This document shows, piece by piece, positions 17,260 through 28,946 of a stretch of DNA of 64,000 bases. Source of the DNA: DATJIG01 sp050260515 (GTDB taxonomy: Bacteria > Pseudomonadota > Alphaproteobacteria > SMXQ01); the NCBI GenBank assembly GCA_050260515.1, contig JBLNCI010000010.1:1-64000 (forward strand), read 5' to 3'. The translations under genes and the position numbers were made by a program. Each line of letters opens with the position of its first letter. Position 1 is the first letter of the stretch. The notes under the pieces were generated by a model that made no database searches, was not told where the DNA came from, and saw only the letters and a program-made list of their open reading frames with translations.

Positions 17260-18198
17260 ATGCGGCCGCGCATCGCCGTCAACTTCGCGCTGTTTTGGGA
17301 GACCTTCGACTTCGGCCAGCTCCGGCGCATGTTCCCGCAGGTGTGCGACCGCTACGAGCTCGTGCTCTCGGAAGCCCCCGAGGTGGTGTTCTATTCGGTG
17401 TTCGCCGACGGCAACCGGCAGGACTTGCCGAGCGGCGAGTGCCGGTACCAGATGCCGGTCATCGGCGAGCGGCCGTTCGTGCGCGTGTTCATGACCGGCG
17501 AGAACGCGGAGCCGGTGATGAGCCAGTGCGACTTCGCCATCTCCTTCTCACGGCTCGTCGACCACCCCAACCACCTGCGCCTGCCGCTGTGGGTCTATCG
17601 GTTGCGCGACGTCGGTCTCGCCCCGGAAGCGCTCGTCAAGGACCCGAACACGGATTGGGAACAGGTCGCCGCGGCGAGGTCGTCGTTCTGCAACTTCATC
17701 TATGCCCATGACGTTGCGTTTCGGAACGCGGTGTTCACCGAGCTCGAGCGCCGCAAATCCGTCGACGCGGTGGGGCGCTGCATGAACAACCGCGACGGCT
17801 GGCGCGTCCCTGACGGCATAGTCGGCAAGGTCGAGTTCCTGAAGCGATACAGGTTCACCCTCGCGGTCGAAAACGCGGTCTGGCCGGGATATGCGACGGA
17901 AAAGCTCGTCGAGCCCATGTTGGCGGGCAGCGTCCCGATCTACATTGGCGATCCGCAGGCGCAGCTCGAGTTCGAGCCCGCCAGCTATGTCGATTTCAGC
18001 CGTTTCGGATCGCTGAGGGAGATGCTCGACTACGTCATCGAAGTCGACAGTACGCGCGATCTCTACCTGAGGATGCTGTCCACGCCGTGGCTGCGCGACA
18101 ACCGCGTTCCCGATTACGCGCGCGACGAGACCATCGTGGCGTTCTTCGATCGCATTTTCGCCGAAGCGCTGGCGCGGCGCGGACGGCGGCCGGCGTAG
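17260..18198 (+). CDS. family 10 glycosyltransferase (fucosyltransferase-like)
   Basis: Probable GT10 enzyme that transfers a deoxyhexose such as fucose from a GDP-sugar. The signature region is clear: KVEFLKRYRFTLAVEN, then WPGYATEKLVEPMLAGSVPIYIGDP, with the preceding SSFCNFIYAHD and DAVGRCMNN segments. The protein has 312 residues and no membrane segment. I start at ATG 17260, which has a strong GGGGG site; an ATG at 17224 adds 12 residues. It stands alone, without GDP-fucose synthesis genes or an obvious polysaccharide cluster nearby. Its sugar and acceptor are unknown. Confidence 0.85.
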   Translation: MRPRIAVNFALFWETFDFGQLRRMFPQVCDRYELVLSEAPEVVFYSVFADGNRQDLPSGECRYQMPVIGERPFVRVFMTGENAEPVMSQCDFAISFSRLVDHPNHLRLPLWVYRLRDVGLAPEALVKDPNTDWEQVAAARSSFCNFIYAHDVAFRNAVFTELERRKSVDAVGRCMNNRDGWRVPDGIVGKVEFLKRYRFTLAVENAVWPGYATEKLVEPMLAGSVPIYIGDPQAQLEFEPASYVDFSRFGSLREMLDYVIEVDSTRDLYLRMLSTPWLRDNRVPDYARDETIVAFFDRIFAEALARRGRRPA

Positions 18199-18205
18199 CC
18201 GACCG

Positions 18206-19057
18206 TCAACGGCACCAGTCGGGGAAGCGCGCAGAGTAGGGCGCCGACGCGACAGGATCACCGTGGGCCGCGTTCCACAGCGCGCTCCAGAACGCGTCGT
18301 CGTTCGCGTTACTCGCGAGCGTTTCAGCACGCACCGGCGCGAAGACATCCTCGCCCGTGCGCCAGCGCGTTTCCGCCTCGGCGTCGCTGAGCGCCACCAG
18401 CACCGCGTGGGCGAGTTCGTAAGCGGCGAGGCGCAGGCCTCGTTTGTGCAGCACGGCGAGGAACGCCTCGTCACAGGCGGTCCGGTACACCGTCGCGGCA
18501 TCGATCGCGGCGGGGTTGTCGGCGGTCTCGCCGCGGTAGGCGCTCTCGCAGGCGAGCGCCGAGCGGGACAGGGCGCCGCGACAGACTGCTGGCCGGGCCG
18601 GGTACACCGAGCAGGCGCCGTCGATCAGAAACGCACAGAAGGCCTTGTTGACGAAGCGGCCGTAAGCGTCGAGCCCGCGGGTGTGTGCGTCGGCGGCGTC
18701 GATGCGCGCGATCTCGGCGGGGAGATCGGCCACGTTGGCGCGGATGTGATCGGCGACCGCGAAGATTTGCGGCGCCACGGCCGAAACGTTGAGGCTGCAG
18801 CAGAAAGTGCAGCCCTTCCGGCAGGCGACGTCGTTGCGGAACGGCGCGGCGGCGTTGGACTTGTCCTGGATCGCGACGATGCGGGCAACGGCCCGGCGCA
18901 ATCGTCCGGCGGGCGATTCCAACGCGCCGTCGATGATCGCCACCATTGCGGCGAGCTCGATCAGCTCAGGTTGCGCCGACAGCCCTGAGCGCTCGATGCG
19001 CTCGATCACCTTGTCCAGCCTTGCCAGCCGCTGGCGACGCTCCTGACGGGACGTCAT
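18206..19057 (-). CDS. YkgJ-type cysteine-cluster protein
   Basis: 283 residues with the zinc/iron-chelating Cys pattern of the YkgJ family: CRKGCTFCCSLNVSA near residue 84, then CAFLIDGACSVYPARPAVCRG about 60 residues later. Such proteins are thought to bind an Fe-S or zinc centre; the biological role is not known. It is convergent with the GT10 gene (7 bp apart) and lies just downstream of the HxlR regulator (6 bp), so it is probably in the same transcript as that regulator. Confidence 0.8.
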   Translation of the reverse strand: MTSRQERRQRLARLDKVIERIERSGLSAQPELIELAAMVAIIDGALESPAGRLRRAVARIVAIQDKSNAAAPFRNDVACRKGCTFCCSLNVSAVAPQIFAVADHIRANVADLPAEIARIDAADAHTRGLDAYGRFVNKAFCAFLIDGACSVYPARPAVCRGALSRSALACESAYRGETADNPAAIDAATVYRTACDEAFLAVLHKRGLRLAAYELAHAVLVALSDAEAETRWRTGEDVFAPVRAETLASNANDDAFWSALWNAAHGDPVASAPYSARFPDWCR

Positions 19058-19063
19058 GCCCGC

Positions 19064-19429
19064 TCAGGCGACCTTGTCCTGCTTCTGCGGCTCGGCCGCC
19101 TCCATGGTGCCGACGAGGTTCCAGCGCAGCGCCACCTCGTTGAGCCTGTCGAGCACCTCGTTCAGTTCGAGACCGCGCGGCGCCAGCGTGTAGCTCACCT
19201 GCGGCGGGATGGTCGCGAGGTGCCGGCGCTCGATCACCTGGGCGCGCTCGAGCAGGCGCAGACGCTCGGTCAGCACCTTCGCCGAGATGCCCGGCACGCG
19301 CCGCTTCAGCTCGCCGAACCGCACCGGTTCCTTGGTCGAGCGCAGCACCCACAGGATGTACGTCGTCCACGGCCCCATCAGCAGGCGCAACAGGGCGTCC
19401 ATCGGGCACTTGGTCTGGCGTTCGCGCAT
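19064..19429 (-). CDS. HxlR-family transcriptional regulator
   Basis: 121-residue winged-helix MarR/HxlR-type repressor: PMDALLRLLMGPWTTYILWVL, then FGELKRRVPGISAKVLTERLRLLE (recognition helix). It has a single Cys at position 8 (TKCPMD), the place where redox-sensing HxlR proteins such as YodB and QorR carry their reactive cysteine. It is divergent from the flavodoxin-like reductase gene at 19618, and the A/T-rich gap between them holds palindromes that fit operators. This arrangement suggests it represses the reductase until a quinone or electrophile modifies Cys8; that is inference. Start ATG has GGAGG upstream. Confidence 0.88.
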   Translation of the reverse strand: MRERQTKCPMDALLRLLMGPWTTYILWVLRSTKEPVRFGELKRRVPGISAKVLTERLRLLERAQVIERRHLATIPPQVSYTLAPRGLELNEVLDRLNEVALRWNLVGTMEAAEPQKQDKVA

Positions 19430-19472
19430 AGGGCTTCCTCCAGTTGCCGCGTTCGTTTACTGACGCGGTATT

Positions 19473-19492
19473 TAGTTACAAAAACGTACCTA
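19473..19492. promoter_or_regulatory. operator-like palindrome 1 (HxlR candidate site)
   Basis: TAGTTAC (19473-19479) and GTACCTA (19486-19492) are inverted copies with one mismatch and a 6-bp AAAAAC spacer. It lies 44 bp upstream of the hxlR start in an A/T-rich strip unusual for this genome. HxlR proteins often bind such GTA-centred inverted repeats. Confidence 0.6.
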
Positions 19493-19531
19493 CTTTACAA
19501 ACCACACTCAAGCGAACATTTTTCTGGATTG

Positions 19532-19550
19532 TAGTTCTAATAAGTAACTA
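19532..19550. promoter_or_regulatory. operator-like palindrome 2 (HxlR candidate site)
   Basis: TAGTT (19532-19536) and AACTA (19546-19550) are inverted copies around 9 bp and share the TAGTT/AACTA core with palindrome 1, 59 bp away. It sits 68 bp upstream of the reductase start. Confidence 0.5.
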
Positions 19551-19617
19551 TTCCACAAAAGGTAATCAAGACGGCGAGCCCAACTGCAGCCGTCCGATAC
19601 CGCTCAGGAGACACGAA

Positions 19618-20190
19618 ATGCCCCGTATCGCAGTGGTTTTCCATTCAGGTTTTGGCCACACCAAGGTCCAGGCGGAGGCCGTGGCGCGCGGCGCCGCCCT
19701 GGGTGGCGGGAAGGTCGCGATGGTCCCGGTCGAAGAGGCCGTGGGCCGGATCGGCGAACTGAACGCCGCCGACGCCATCATCTTCGGCTCGCCCACCTAC
19801 ATGGGCAGCGCCTCGGCGGCCATGAAGTCGTTCATGGAGGCGACGTCGAAGCTCTGGGCCGAGCAGGCATGGAAGGACAAGCTCGCCGCCGGATTCGTCA
19901 ATTCCGGGTCCCAGAACGGCGACAAGCAGACGGTTTTCCAGCAGCTCATCACGTTTGCGCTTCAGCACGGGATGATCTGGGTGGGATTGGATCTGCTGCC
20001 CGGCAACAACTCGTCCAAGGGCAGCGTCGAGGACCTGAACCGCCTCGGCGTGGCCGCCGGAGCGGCGGCGCAGTCGAACATCGACGAGGGTCCGGAGAAC
20101 GGACCGAGCGCGAGCGATCTCAAGACCGCCGAGCATCTCGGGCGGCGCGTCGCCGAGATGGCGAAGCGCTTCGCGCTGGTCGCCGCGTAG
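19618..20190 (+). CDS. flavodoxin-fold NAD(P)H:quinone reductase-like protein (WrbA-like)
   Basis: 190 residues with a flavodoxin fold: the FMN phosphate loop HSGFGHTKVQAEAVARGA near the N-terminus, then SPTYMGSASAAMKSFMEA and a FVNSGSQNGDKQTV loop that in WrbA proteins lies near the flavin. Likely a two-electron quinone reductase in the cytoplasm. The ATG at 19618 follows CAGGAG; the in-frame extension upstream to 19444 is in the regulatory gap and is not coding. It diverges from the HxlR regulator, which probably controls it. Confidence 0.87.
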   Translation: MPRIAVVFHSGFGHTKVQAEAVARGAALGGGKVAMVPVEEAVGRIGELNAADAIIFGSPTYMGSASAAMKSFMEATSKLWAEQAWKDKLAAGFVNSGSQNGDKQTVFQQLITFALQHGMIWVGLDLLPGNNSSKGSVEDLNRLGVAAGAAAQSNIDEGPENGPSASDLKTAEHLGRRVAEMAKRFALVAA

Positions 20191-20244
20191 GGCCGCGCAG
20201 GCACGCGGCTCCGCAGGCCCCAAAGGGCAATGCGGTACGTAGAG

Positions 20245-20290
20245 TGCGGAAGGGGAGTTGGCGGATATTCTCCGCCGACTCCCATCCGCA
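20245..20290. terminator. long hairpin between convergent genes
   Basis: GGGAGTTGGCGGA (20253-20265) pairs with TCCGCCGACTCCC (20271-20283), one G-U pair, around TATTC. An outer TGCGGA (20245-20250) can pair with TCCGCA (20285-20290). It lies between the reductase gene and the convergent small gene. There is no clear T-run, so its terminator role is likely but unproven. Confidence 0.55.
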
Positions 20291-20293
20291 GGT

Positions 20294-20575
20294 TCAGTGG
20301 GACTTGCTGTCCGCGGTCTCGCGGCTGACGAGCTTCGAGAAGTTGGAGTCCTCCTCGTAGATCAGCGCCAGTCGCTTTTCGTCGAACTTCTCGAAGAACT
20401 CGTCCCAGGAGATCTCCTGCAGGCTTTCGTGCTCCGAGTGCGGCGCCTTGGGGAACATGATCCGGATGATTCCGGGGTCGTCCTTGCGCGCGGTGCTCTT
20501 CACGTCCGCGGGCTTGCCGCCGTGCCGCTCGGCCCAGCGGCGGATCTCGTTGTGATCGGTGGTGGTCTTGGCCAT
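20294..20575 (-). CDS. conserved small protein of unknown function
   Basis: 93 residues starting MAKTTTDHNEIRRWAERHGG with a conserved EISWDEFFEKFDEKRLALIY segment. I recall this family as widespread in bacteria and sometimes misnamed as a glucan branching enzyme; the sequence has no glycoside hydrolase feature. I start at ATG 20575, which has AAGGAG upstream; the in-frame extension to 20680 is not protein-like. Function unknown. Confidence 0.82.
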   Translation of the reverse strand: MAKTTTDHNEIRRWAERHGGKPADVKSTARKDDPGIIRIMFPKAPHSEHESLQEISWDEFFEKFDEKRLALIYEEDSNFSKLVSRETADSKSH

Positions 20576-20841
20576 GCCGGGCTCCTTCGCTGCGTAAGCT
20601 CTGCCGGATAAAGTGCGGAACGGTCCGAGCCGTTCCCCGGCGAAGCGACGCCGCGGTCGCGTTGCGACGAAGCGAAACATGGCCTTGAATCCGCTGGAAA
20701 TTTGGGCGACAAGGGCGGGCGAGGCTTCAAGAAAAGACGTCCGATTGGGGCTAGTCCGTTGATGTCGCCGACGCGACGCGATCCGTCCATCGCCGGTGCG
20801 GCGCCCATCCGTAGTCCACGGGTGCGCGGAGGCACGCGCCA

Positions 20842-21408
20842 GTGACTGCGCTTCTCCGCCTGTCCCGCGCCATCGATGCCCTGAATGGCGCCGTCGGCCG
20901 TGCGGCGACCTGGCTGGTGCTCGTTGCCGTGCTGGTGAGCGCCGGCAACGCGCTCGTGCGCTACACGCTCAACACCAGCTCGAACGCCTGGCTCGAGATC
21001 CAGTGGTATCTCTACGGTGCGGTGTTCCTGCTGTGCGCGTCTTACACGCTGCAGCGCAACGAGCATGTCCGCATCGACATCTTCTTCGCCCGCCTGCCGC
21101 CGCGCGCTCGCGCCTGGATCGACGTCGTCGGGATCGTCCTCTTCCTCATGCCGATGGCGGTCATTATCGCGTGGTTCGCGTGGCCGATGTTCGTCGAGTC
21201 CTACGTCCGCGGCGAGTACTCGAGCGACGCCGGCGGCCTCATCCGCTGGCCGGCGAAGGTCCTCATCCCGACGGCGTTCGCGCTGCTCGCGCTCCAGGGT
21301 GTCTCGGAGCTGATCAAGCGGCTGGCGTTCCTCGCCGGCGCGATCCCCGATCCCACCGAGCCGCCGCGCGACCCCGCACTCGACCTCCTGCCGGAGCCGC
21401 CGCGGTGA
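20842..21408 (+). CDS. TRAP transporter small permease (DctQ)
   Basis: Four-helix DctQ-type membrane subunit of a TRAP transporter. Hydrophobic segments lie at about 22-40, 55-72, 92-112 and 142-160, with the typical ISYLNTSSNAWLEIQWYLYGAVFLLCASYTL-like second helix region (QWYLYG) and EHVRIDIFF motif. Starts with GTG at 20842, preceded by GGAGG. The stop overlaps the GTG of the large permease gene. Confidence 0.9.
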   Translation: MTALLRLSRAIDALNGAVGRAATWLVLVAVLVSAGNALVRYTLNTSSNAWLEIQWYLYGAVFLLCASYTLQRNEHVRIDIFFARLPPRARAWIDVVGIVLFLMPMAVIIAWFAWPMFVESYVRGEYSSDAGGLIRWPAKVLIPTAFALLALQGVSELIKRLAFLAGAIPDPTEPPRDPALDLLPEPPR

Positions 21409-22862
21409 CCGCGTTCCTCGTGGCCAACATGGGACCGCTGATGTTCGCGGCCCTCGTCATCTTCCTGCTGCTCGGGTATCCGGTGGCGTTCGCGCTCGCC
21501 GCCATCGGGCTGTTCTTCGGCGCGATCGGGATCGAGCTCGGGCTCCTTCATGTCAGCCTGCTCCAGGCGCTGCCCGAGCGCGTGTTCGGCATCATGCGCA
21601 ACGACACGCTGCTGGCGATCCCGTTCTTCACCTTCATGGGGATGATCCTCGAGCGCAGCGGCATGGCCGAGGAGCTGCTCGACACGATCGGCAAGCTTTT
21701 CGGGCCGCTGCGCGGCGGTCTCGCCTACGCGGTCGTCTTCGTCGGCGCGCTGCTCGCCGCGACGACCGGCGTCGTCGCCGCGTCGGTGATCTCGATGGGG
21801 CTGATCTCGCTGCCGATCATGCTGCGCTACGGCTACGACCGCAGGCTTGCGACGGGCGTCATCGCCGCCTCGGGCACGCTCGCGCAGATCATCCCGCCGA
21901 GCCTCGTGCTGATCGTCATGGCCGACCAGCTCGGCCGGTCCGTCGGCGACATGTACGCCGGCGCGTTCATCCCGGGGCTCATGCTCGCCGGGTTCTACGC
22001 CGTCTACGTGCTGATCGTCACCATCGTGCGGCCGAAGGCCGCGCCCGCCGTGCCGCCGGACGCCCGCGCGGTGTGGGGTCTGGCGTTCCTGCGCCGGGTT
22101 GTGTTCTCGCTGGTGCCGCCGCTGGTGCTGATCTTCCTCGTCCTCGGCACGATCTTCATCGGCGTCGCGACGCCGACCGAGGGCGGCGCGATGGGCGCGG
22201 TGGGCGCTCTCGTCCTCGCGCTGCTCAATCGCCGGCTCAACTGGACGCTGCTGCGCGAGGCGACCGAGAAGACGGCGCGGCTGTCGTCGTTCGTGATGTT
22301 CATCCTGGTCGGATCGACGGTGTTCAGCCTGGTGTTCCGCGGCGTCGACGGCGACCTCTGGGTCGAGCACCTGCTGACCAGCCTGCCGGGCGGGCAGCTC
22401 GGCTTCCTGATCGTCGTCAATATCCTGGTGTTCTTCCTCGCGTTCTTCCTCGACTTCTTCGAGCTCGCGTTCATCGTCGTGCCGCTGCTGGCGCCGGTCG
22501 CGACCAAGCTCGACATCAACCTGATCTGGTTCGGCGTGCTGCTCGGCGTCAACATGCAGACGTCGTTCATGCACCCGCCGTTCGGGTTCGCGCTGTTCTA
22601 CCTGCGCAGCGTCGCGCCCGCGTCCGACTTCGTCGACAAGGTGACCGGCCGCGTCGTCGCCGGAATCCGGTCGGGCGAGATCTACTGGGGCGCGGTGCCG
22701 TTCGTGCTGATCCAGATCGTGATGGTGGCGCTGGTGATCCGCTTCCCCGACCTCGTGCTCCACAGCCTCGACAAGCCGCCGGTGGTTCAGCCGGGCATGG
22801 AGATCCAGTTGCCGGGCCTCGATGTCCAGCCGTACGAGCCGCCGCAGATCGACTTCAAATAG
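21405..22862 (+). CDS. TRAP transporter large permease (DctM)
   Basis: 485 residues with about twelve hydrophobic segments, the transport subunit of a TRAP system. It shows RNDTLLAIPFFTFMGMILERSGMAEELLDTIG and a mirror-like second half with PPFGFALFYLRSVAP, both typical of DctM. I start at GTG 21405 because it overlaps the dctQ stop by 4 bp (GTGA). A terminator follows at 22872-22898. The binding protein gene is on the opposite strand just beyond. Confidence 0.92.
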   Translation: MTAFLVANMGPLMFAALVIFLLLGYPVAFALAAIGLFFGAIGIELGLLHVSLLQALPERVFGIMRNDTLLAIPFFTFMGMILERSGMAEELLDTIGKLFGPLRGGLAYAVVFVGALLAATTGVVAASVISMGLISLPIMLRYGYDRRLATGVIAASGTLAQIIPPSLVLIVMADQLGRSVGDMYAGAFIPGLMLAGFYAVYVLIVTIVRPKAAPAVPPDARAVWGLAFLRRVVFSLVPPLVLIFLVLGTIFIGVATPTEGGAMGAVGALVLALLNRRLNWTLLREATEKTARLSSFVMFILVGSTVFSLVFRGVDGDLWVEHLLTSLPGGQLGFLIVVNILVFFLAFFLDFFELAFIVVPLLAPVATKLDINLIWFGVLLGVNMQTSFMHPPFGFALFYLRSVAPASDFVDKVTGRVVAGIRSGEIYWGAVPFVLIQIVMVALVIRFPDLVLHSLDKPPVVQPGMEIQLPGLDVQPYEPPQIDFK

Positions 22863-22871
22863 GGCGAGAAA

Positions 22872-22898
22872 AAACCCCGCGGGATCGCCGCGGGGTTT
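22872..22898. terminator. bidirectional intrinsic terminator
   Basis: AAACCCCGCGG (22872-22882) and CCGCGGGGTTT (22888-22898) form a perfect 11-bp stem around GATCG. It lies between the convergent dctM and dctP genes. Confidence 0.88.
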
Positions 22899-22921
22899 CG
22901 GTCTCGGATCGCAGCCGCCCG

Positions 22922-24010
<1,089 letters not shown>

Positions 24011-24133
24011 GGAATGCTCCCCCTCTGGTCCGTTGTCGCGTCGCGACGGCAACGACTGTGCCGTACTGTAGCGCTGCGGCACGTTCACCGGCAAACGCCG
24101 CCAGCGGGCTGCGCGAGCCGTTGCGCAAACGAA

Positions 24134-24157
24134 AAGGGCCCGCATGCGCGGGCCCTT
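24134..24157 (-). terminator. intrinsic terminator of the pur-bolA-grxD operon
   Basis: AAGGGCCCGC (24134-24143) pairs with GCGGGCCCTT (24148-24157) around ATGC. On the minus strand the stem is followed by TTTTC. It starts 27 bp after the grxD stop, so it ends the operon before dctP. Confidence 0.88.
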
Positions 24158-24183
24158 CGGAACTCATGTACGAGAGTCGCGGG

Positions 24184-24522
24184 TCAGGAGGCGGTGACGG
24201 CGACGCCCTTGTCCTTGAGGAACGTCTGCAGCTCGCCCGACTGGTACATCTCGCGGACGATGTCGCAACCGCCGACGAACTCGCCCTTCACGTAGAGCTG
24301 GGGGATGGTCGGCCAGTTCGAGAAGTCCTTGATGCCCTGGCGGATGCCGGGGTTCGGCAGCACGTCGATGCCCTTGAACTGCACGCCGAGGCGCGACAGC
24401 ACTTCGACCACCGCGGCCGAGAAGCCGCATTGCGGGAACACCGGGGTGCCCTTCATGAACAGCACCACGTCGTTCTCGGCGATCTCGCGCTTGATGTCTT
24501 CCACAACCGGACTGTCGGCCAT
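24184..24522 (-). CDS. grxD: monothiol glutaredoxin, CGFS type
   Basis: Grx4-type protein that carries and transfers [2Fe-2S] clusters using glutathione. The 112 residues have the active site PQCGFS (Cys32), the WPTIPQLYV cis-Pro segment and GGCDIVREM GSH-binding end. It is last in the purC-purS-purQ-purL-bolA-grxD string, 24 bp after bolA, a pairing common in alphaproteobacteria because Grx4 and BolA proteins form a complex. Confidence 0.95.
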   Translation of the reverse strand: MADSPVVEDIKREIAENDVVLFMKGTPVFPQCGFSAAVVEVLSRLGVQFKGIDVLPNPGIRQGIKDFSNWPTIPQLYVKGEFVGGCDIVREMYQSGELQTFLKDKGVAVTAS

Positions 24523-24546
24523 CGTATCCTCCGTTTGCCCGCTCGC

Positions 24547-24786
24547 TCACGCCCCTTGCGGGACGGCGGTCTGAAGGGCGAGCGCGTGCAGGTCGCCCCC
24601 CATCTTACCCTGGAGCGCGGCGTAGACCATTTGGTGCTGCTGCACGCGGCTCTTGCCCTTGAACGCCGCCGAGACGACATGGGCGGCGTAGTGATTGCCG
24701 TCGCCGGCGAGATCCTCGATGGCGACGCTGGCGTCGGGAAACGCGGCCTTGATCAGCCGTTCGATCTCGCCTGAATCCATCGCCAT
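24547..24786 (-). CDS. bolA: BolA-family protein
   Basis: 79 residues with a class II KH-like fold signature: FPDASVAIEDLAGDGNHYAAHVVSAAFKGKSRVQQHQMVYAAL. Histidines in GNHY and QQHQMVY can ligate the shared [2Fe-2S] cluster with a CGFS glutaredoxin, which is encoded next. Likely role in iron-sulfur trafficking or regulation. It lies 15 bp after purL. Confidence 0.93.
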   Translation of the reverse strand: MAMDSGEIERLIKAAFPDASVAIEDLAGDGNHYAAHVVSAAFKGKSRVQQHQMVYAALQGKMGGDLHALALQTAVPQGA

Positions 24787-24801
24787 CTTCGGTCCTGACT
24801 C

Positions 24802-27041
<2,240 letters not shown>

Positions 27042-27045
<4 letters not shown>

Positions 27046-27734
27046 GCCATCACCACCTTGGCGAGCGCCTCGAACATCGCGCGGCCGTCGGTGCCGCCGA
27101 GCAGCGGGTCCGACAACCGCTCGGGGTGCGGCATCATGCCGAGCACGTTGCCCTTTTCGTTGAGGATGCCGGCGATGTTGGCGAGCGATCCGTTGGGGTT
27201 GGCGTCGTCGGTCGGCTGGCCGTTCGCGTCGACGTAGCGGAAGGCGACGCGGCCTTCGCCCTCGATCCGCTTCAGCGTCTCGGGATCGGCGACGTAGTTG
27301 CCGTCGCCGTGGGCGACCGGGACGCGGATCACCTGGCCCGCCTTGTAGCCGCGGGTGAAGGCGCTCTTCGCGTTCTCGACCTTCAGGTTCACGTCCTTGC
27401 AGACGAACTTGAGCGAGGCGTTGCGCACCAGCGCGCCGGGCAGGAGCTGCGCCTCGGTGAGGATCTGGAAGCCGTTGCAGATGCCCAGCACGAGCGTGCC
27501 TCTGGCCGCCTGGGCCTTGACCTCGCGCATGATCGGCGAGTGGGCGGCCATCGCGCCGCAGCGCAGGTAGTCGCCGTAGGAGAAACCGCCCGGCACGACG
27601 ATGAGGTCGAGCTTCGGGAGCTCGGACGTGCCGTGCCAGATCATGGCCGGAGCCCGGCCCATCGACTGCTCGAGGGCGACGGCGACGTCGCGGTCGCAGT
27701 TCGAGCCGGGGAAAACGATGACAGCCGCCTTCAC
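27042..27734 (-). CDS. purQ: phosphoribosylformylglycinamidine synthase glutaminase subunit
   Basis: Class I glutamine amidotransferase that makes ammonia for PurL. Key residues: nucleophile Cys86 in LVLGICNGFQIL, the His and Glu of MMPHPERLSD near the end. I start at GTG 27734 (MKAAVIVFPGSN), which has AGGAG about 6 bp upstream; a TTG at 27740 is too close to that site. 230 residues. Overlaps purL by 4 bp. Confidence 0.96.
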
Positions 27735-27767
27735 GAACAACTCCTGGCGGTAGGGACGTGGCGCGCG

Positions 27768-28010
27768 TCAGGCATCCACATCGATGCGGTAATCTTCGAT
27801 GACGGTGTTGGCGAGAAGCTTCTCGCACATGTCCCTCACCTGCGCCTTGGCCTTGCCGGCGTCGGTCTCGGCGAGCTCGATCTCGATGAACTTGCCCTGG
27901 CGGACCTCGCCGACGCCGGAGAAGCCGAGCGAGCCCAGCGCGTGGCCGATGGCCTTGCCCTGGGGATCGAGAACGCCGTTCTTGAGGGTGACGTGGACGC
28001 GGGCCTTCAC
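27768..28010 (-). CDS. purS: phosphoribosylformylglycinamidine synthase subunit PurS
   Basis: 80-residue helper subunit that holds PurQ and PurL together. Typical beginning KARVHVTLKNGVLDPQGKA and IEIELAE ... VRDMCEKLLANTVIEDY end. It starts with GTG at 28010, overlapping the purC stop (GTGA). Its size and position make the assignment firm. Confidence 0.95.
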   Translation of the reverse strand: MKARVHVTLKNGVLDPQGKAIGHALGSLGFSGVGEVRQGKFIEIELAETDAGKAKAQVRDMCEKLLANTVIEDYRIDVDA

Positions 28011-28771
28011 TGAACGGTCTCCGGCCCCTTCATGTCGCGCGGGCCGCCCTCGGGCATGATGCCGAGGCGGCGCGCCACTTCCTGATAGGCTTCCTCGACG
28101 TTGCCGAGGTCGCGGCGGAACCGGTCCTTGTCCATCTTCTCGTTGGTGCGGGCGTCCCAGAACCGGCAGTTGTCCGGGCTGATCTCGTCGGCCAGCACGA
28201 TGCGCATGTCGTCGCCTTCCCACAGCCGCCCGAACTCGAGCTTGAAGTCGACCAGCTTGATGCCGACGCCGAGGAAGAGGCCGAGCAGGAAGTCGTTGAT
28301 CCGGAGCGAGAGATTCATGATCTCGTCGATCTCCTGGGTCGTCGCCCAGCCGAACGCGGTGATGTGCTCCTCGTTGACCATCGGGTCGCCGAGGCGGTCG
28401 TTCTTGAAATAGAACTCGACGATCGAGCGGGGCAGCGCCGTGCCTTCCTCGATGCCGAGCCGCTGCGACAGCGAGCCGGCGGCGACGTTCCGGATCACCA
28501 CCTCGATCGGGATGATCTCGACCTCGCGCACGAGCTGCTCGCGCATGTTGAGGCGGCGGATGAAGTGGGTCGGGATGCCGATCTCCTGCAGCCGCATCAT
28601 CAGATGCTCGGAGATGCGGTTGTTCAGCACGCCTTTGCCGGTGATCGTGCCGCGCTTCTGGTTGTTAAACGCGGTCGCGTCGTCCTTGAAGTACTGGACG
28701 AGGGTGCCCGGTTCCGGCCCTTCGAAAAGGACCTTCGCCTTGCCTTCGTAGATCTGCTTGCGGCGAGCCAT
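28007..28771 (-). CDS. purC: phosphoribosylaminoimidazole-succinocarboxamide synthase
   Basis: SAICAR synthetase, purine pathway. 254 residues with YEGKAKVLFEG, FNNQKRGTITGKGVLNNRIS, VEIIPIEVVIRNVAAGSL and LVDFKLEFGR near the C-terminus, ending with ISPDNCRFWD. The ATG at 28771 heads the operon; the in-frame extension upstream is not protein-like. No riboswitch-like structure is obvious in the 175-bp gap upstream. Confidence 0.96.
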   Translation of the reverse strand: MARRKQIYEGKAKVLFEGPEPGTLVQYFKDDATAFNNQKRGTITGKGVLNNRISEHLMMRLQEIGIPTHFIRRLNMREQLVREVEIIPIEVVIRNVAAGSLSQRLGIEEGTALPRSIVEFYFKNDRLGDPMVNEEHITAFGWATTQEIDEIMNLSLRINDFLLGLFLGVGIKLVDFKLEFGRLWEGDDMRIVLADEISPDNCRFWDARTNEKMDKDRFRRDLGNVEEAYQEVARRLGIMPEGGPRDMKGPETVQ

Positions 28772-28946
28772 GATTTTCCGGAAAAAGCGGCGGCGCCGAT
28801 ACGGCGCCGCGGGGGTCGAACGGGACCCATGATATAGCGCAGGGAGGGGGGCGAAACAATGTTCGCCCCGGCATTTCCGCCCTGTGGATAAGCCTTTGCC
28901 GGGAAGGCCCGCGGCAAGGCTCCGATAGCGTCGATTCGGCCCTAAA

